DNA of 19,213 nt from JAMLIN01 sp964509685 (GTDB lineage: Bacteria; Pseudomonadota; Gammaproteobacteria; Burkholderiales; Burkholderiaceae_E). The stretch is taken from assembly GCA_964509685.1 (NCBI GenBank), contig CAZDYQ010000062.1, positions 1-19,213 on the forward strand, in the 5' to 3' direction. The notes beneath the pieces are model-generated. The model searched no databases and was not told where the DNA came from. It saw only the letters and a list, made by a program, of their open reading frames with translations. Shown here in pieces: positions 17,262 through 19,213 of this stretch. The translations under genes were made by a program, and so were the position numbers. Each line of letters starts with the position of its first letter. Position 1 is the first letter of the stretch.

Positions 17262-18326
17262 TCAGTGGGGGAACGGCCAGAGCCGCATCTTTTCCTTCCC
17301 GATGGACCAGAGCCGGGCGAGGCCATGCGGCTCGAGGACCAGGAACAGGATGATCAGCGCGCCGAAGATCATGAACTCGAGATGGGTGGCCGTGGCCACC
17401 GAGATCGGGATGCCCAGCGCCTGCGGCACCTGGTTGATCAGCACCGGCAGGATCACGATGAAGGCCGCGCCGAAGAAGCTGCCCATGATCGATCCCATGC
17501 CGCCGATGATGATCATGAACAGCAGGTTGAGCGACCGGGTGATGTCGAAGGCGAGCGGCTCCCAGGAGCCGAGGTGGATGAAGCCCCACATCGCGCCCGC
17601 GATGCCGATGTAGAAGGAACTCACCGCGAAGGCGGTGAGCTTGGCGTACATCGGGCGGATGCCGATGACCTCGGCGGCGACGTCCATGTCTCGGATCGCC
17701 ATCCAGGAGCGGCCGATGTGGCCGCGGACCAGGTTCTTCGCGAGGATGCCCAGCACCAGCACCACCGTCAGGCAGAACAAGTACTTCTGCCAGGGCTCGA
17801 TGATCGGCAGGCCGAAGGCGGTCAGCGGCGGCACCGAGACGTTTCCCGAGGGTGCGTAGTTGGTGAACCAGCCGACGCGGGCGAACACCCAGTCGGAGAA
17901 GAACTGGGCGGCGAGGGTTGCCACCGCGAGATAGAGGCCCTTGATGCGCAGGCTCGGGATGCCGAAGATCAGGCCCGCCAGCATCGCGGCGAGCCCGCCG
18001 ATGATCATCGCCACCACCAGCGGCGTGCCGGGCAGCCGAATGATGACGTTGTAGGCGATGTAGGCGCCGGTCGCCATGAACGCGGCCGAGCCGAGCGAGA
18101 TCTGGCCGCAGTAGCCCACCAGCAGGTTGAGGCCGAGCGCGGCGAGCGACAGGATGATGAAGGGGATCAGCAGCGCGAGGTAGACGTAGTCGGTCGCGAA
18201 CAGCGGAACCAGCACGAAGGCCACCACGAGCAGGCCGAGCATGGCCCACCTGTCCTGCAGGATCGGGAAGATCTGCTGGTCCGACCGGTAGCTGGTCTTG
18301 AACTGTCCGTTTTCGCGATAGAACAT
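17262..18326 (-). CDS. livM: Liv-type ABC transporter permease, LivM
   Basis: Inner-membrane channel subunit of the importer. The 354-residue product has about 8-10 hydrophobic segments and the LivM hallmarks ALGLNLLVGYCGQISLGSAA (63-82) and PSLRIKGLYLAVATLAAQF (about 124-142), with GGMGSIMGSFFGAAF near the C-terminal part. An N-terminal stretch of about 25 polar residues precedes the first segment. The ATG at 18326 has only a weak ribosome site. The livH stop is 39 bases upstream, and the binding-protein gene begins 56 bases downstream, so all three are likely in one transcript. Confidence 0.93.
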   Translation of the reverse strand: MFYRENGQFKTSYRSDQQIFPILQDRWAMLGLLVVAFVLVPLFATDYVYLALLIPFIILSLAALGLNLLVGYCGQISLGSAAFMATGAYIAYNVIIRLPGTPLVVAMIIGGLAAMLAGLIFGIPSLRIKGLYLAVATLAAQFFSDWVFARVGWFTNYAPSGNVSVPPLTAFGLPIIEPWQKYLFCLTVVLVLGILAKNLVRGHIGRSWMAIRDMDVAAEVIGIRPMYAKLTAFAVSSFYIGIAGAMWGFIHLGSWEPLAFDITRSLNLLFMIIIGGMGSIMGSFFGAAFIVILPVLINQVPQALGIPISVATATHLEFMIFGALIILFLVLEPHGLARLWSIGKEKMRLWPFPH

Positions 18327-18365
18327 GGGCTGTCTTGGTCGGTTGCTTCGGTACGTCGCGCGGGT

Positions 18366-19213
18366 CTACACGCGATCGATGATCCGCTCGCCGAAAAGGC
18401 CTTGCGGGCGGACCAGCAGGAACAGGAGCGCGAGCGCGTAGGCGAACCAGTTCTCCAGTCCGCCGCCGATGATCGGGCCGAGATAGAGCTCGGCGAGCTT
18501 CTCGCCGACGCCGATGATGAGGCCGCCGATGATCGCGCCGGGAATCGAGGTGAAGCCTCCGAGGATCACCACCGGCAGCGCCTTGAGCGCCAGGGTCGCC
18601 AGCGAGAACTGGACGCCCAGCTTGCTGCCCCAGACCATGCCGGCGACGAGCGCGGTGAAGCCCGCCACCGTCCAGACGATGACCCAGATCCGGTTGAGCG
18701 GGATGCCGATCGACTGCGCCGCCTGGTGGTCGTCGGCGACCGCGCGCAGGGCACGGCCCGTGGCCGTCCTCTGGAAGAAGACGGCCAGCACGGCGACCAG
18801 CACCACCGCCATGAACGCGGCGAGGATGTCGTCGCGATTGAGCAGAACGCCGCCCTCGAAGACCGACTCGAGGACGATGAGCGGATCCTTGGAGATGCCC
18901 AGGTCGATCCGATAGATGTCCGAGCCCCAGACCGTCTGGCCGAAGCCGTCGAGGAAGTAGGTGATCCCGAGCGTGGCCATCAGGGCGGTGATCCCTTCCT
19001 GGTTGACCAGCGGGCGCAGCACGAGCCGCTCGACCAGGACGGCCACGACGAACATGATCGCCGCCGTGATCGCGAAGGCGAGGATGTTCGCGAGCACCAG
19101 CGACTCGAAGCCGAGCCAGGCGGGCAGCCACTCGGACAGGCGCGCCATCGCCAGGGCGGCGAACAGCACCATCGCGCCCTGGGCGAAGTTGAACACCCCC
19201 GACGCCTTGAAGA
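18366..19213 (-). CDS. livH: Liv-type ABC transporter permease, LivH (5' end outside window)
   Basis: Second channel subunit. About 281 codons are visible, and the reading frame is open to the right edge, where it reads FKASGVFNFAQGAM, an internal LivH motif normally 25-40 residues from the start. So the N-terminal part is cut off by the window, and the GTG at 19196 is an internal valine. Further hallmarks are GITALMATLGITYFLDG, ADDHQAAQSIGIP and VVILGGFTSIPGAIIGGLIIG. It ends with GLFGERIIDRV. It is the first visible gene of the minus-strand run; LivG and the promoter probably lie further right. Confidence 0.93.
   Translation of the reverse strand, partial: FKASGVFNFAQGAMVLFAALAMARLSEWLPAWLGFESLVLANILAFAITAAIMFVVAVLVERLVLRPLVNQEGITALMATLGITYFLDGFGQTVWGSDIYRIDLGISKDPLIVLESVFEGGVLLNRDDILAAFMAVVLVAVLAVFFQRTATGRALRAVADDHQAAQSIGIPLNRIWVIVWTVAGFTALVAGMVWGSKLGVQFSLATLALKALPVVILGGFTSIPGAIIGGLIIGVGEKLAELYLGPIIGGGLENWFAYALALLFLLVRPQGLFGERIIDRV

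Overview
The window is about 70% GC, with strong G/C preference at third codon positions, closely packed genes and Shine-Dalgarno starts. Gene content (malonyl-CoA decarboxylase plus malonyl-CoA synthetase, a TAXI-type TRAP transporter, a second-type FtsH, an aromatic-acid-type Liv ABC cluster) fits a betaproteobacterium, most likely Burkholderiales or a relative. This is inference; no rRNA or marker gene is present to settle it. I see no tRNA, rRNA, insertion sequence, integrase, phage gene or CRISPR array. No gene-free stretch exceeds 300 bases; the largest gaps are 1038-1238 and 7014-7227.

Left part (1-1037, minus strand): a 2,4-dienoyl-CoA reductase-like SDR cut by the window edge, preceded by a small 70-residue hypothetical gene. 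Next (1239-7013, plus strand) is a compact four-gene unit: malonyl-CoA decarboxylase, malonyl-CoA synthetase overlapping it by 8 bases, a TAXI solute-binding protein, and a fused DctQM-type TRAP permease. The likely logic is uptake of malonate or a related acid, activation to malonyl-CoA, and decarboxylation to acetyl-CoA. A small cupin gene (7228-7584) follows with its own probable promoter.

Middle part: an AidB-like acyl-CoA dehydrogenase (minus) converges on the cupin gene and diverges from an HSL-family alpha/beta hydrolase (plus, 9572-10513). The hydrolase converges on ftsH. Both convergent junctions hold strong inverted repeats that may act as two-way terminators.

Right part (19213 down to 10549, all minus strand): livH (cut by the window edge), livM, a periplasmic binding protein, livF, a PaaK-like adenylate-forming enzyme with degenerate motifs, an MFS carrier and ftsH. 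The first five look like one uptake-and-activation operon for an organic, possibly aromatic, acid. LivG is absent from the window and is probably encoded beyond the right edge. A 13-bp GC-only hairpin sits between the binding-protein gene and livF.

No clearly new defence or mobile system is visible. The items most worth a second look are the two enzymes with altered catalytic motifs (the SDR and the PaaK-like ligase), a short duplication that seems to have placed a stop codon at the end of the ligase gene, the strong intercistronic hairpins, and the pairing of malonyl-CoA enzymes with a TAXI rather than a DctP-type transporter.
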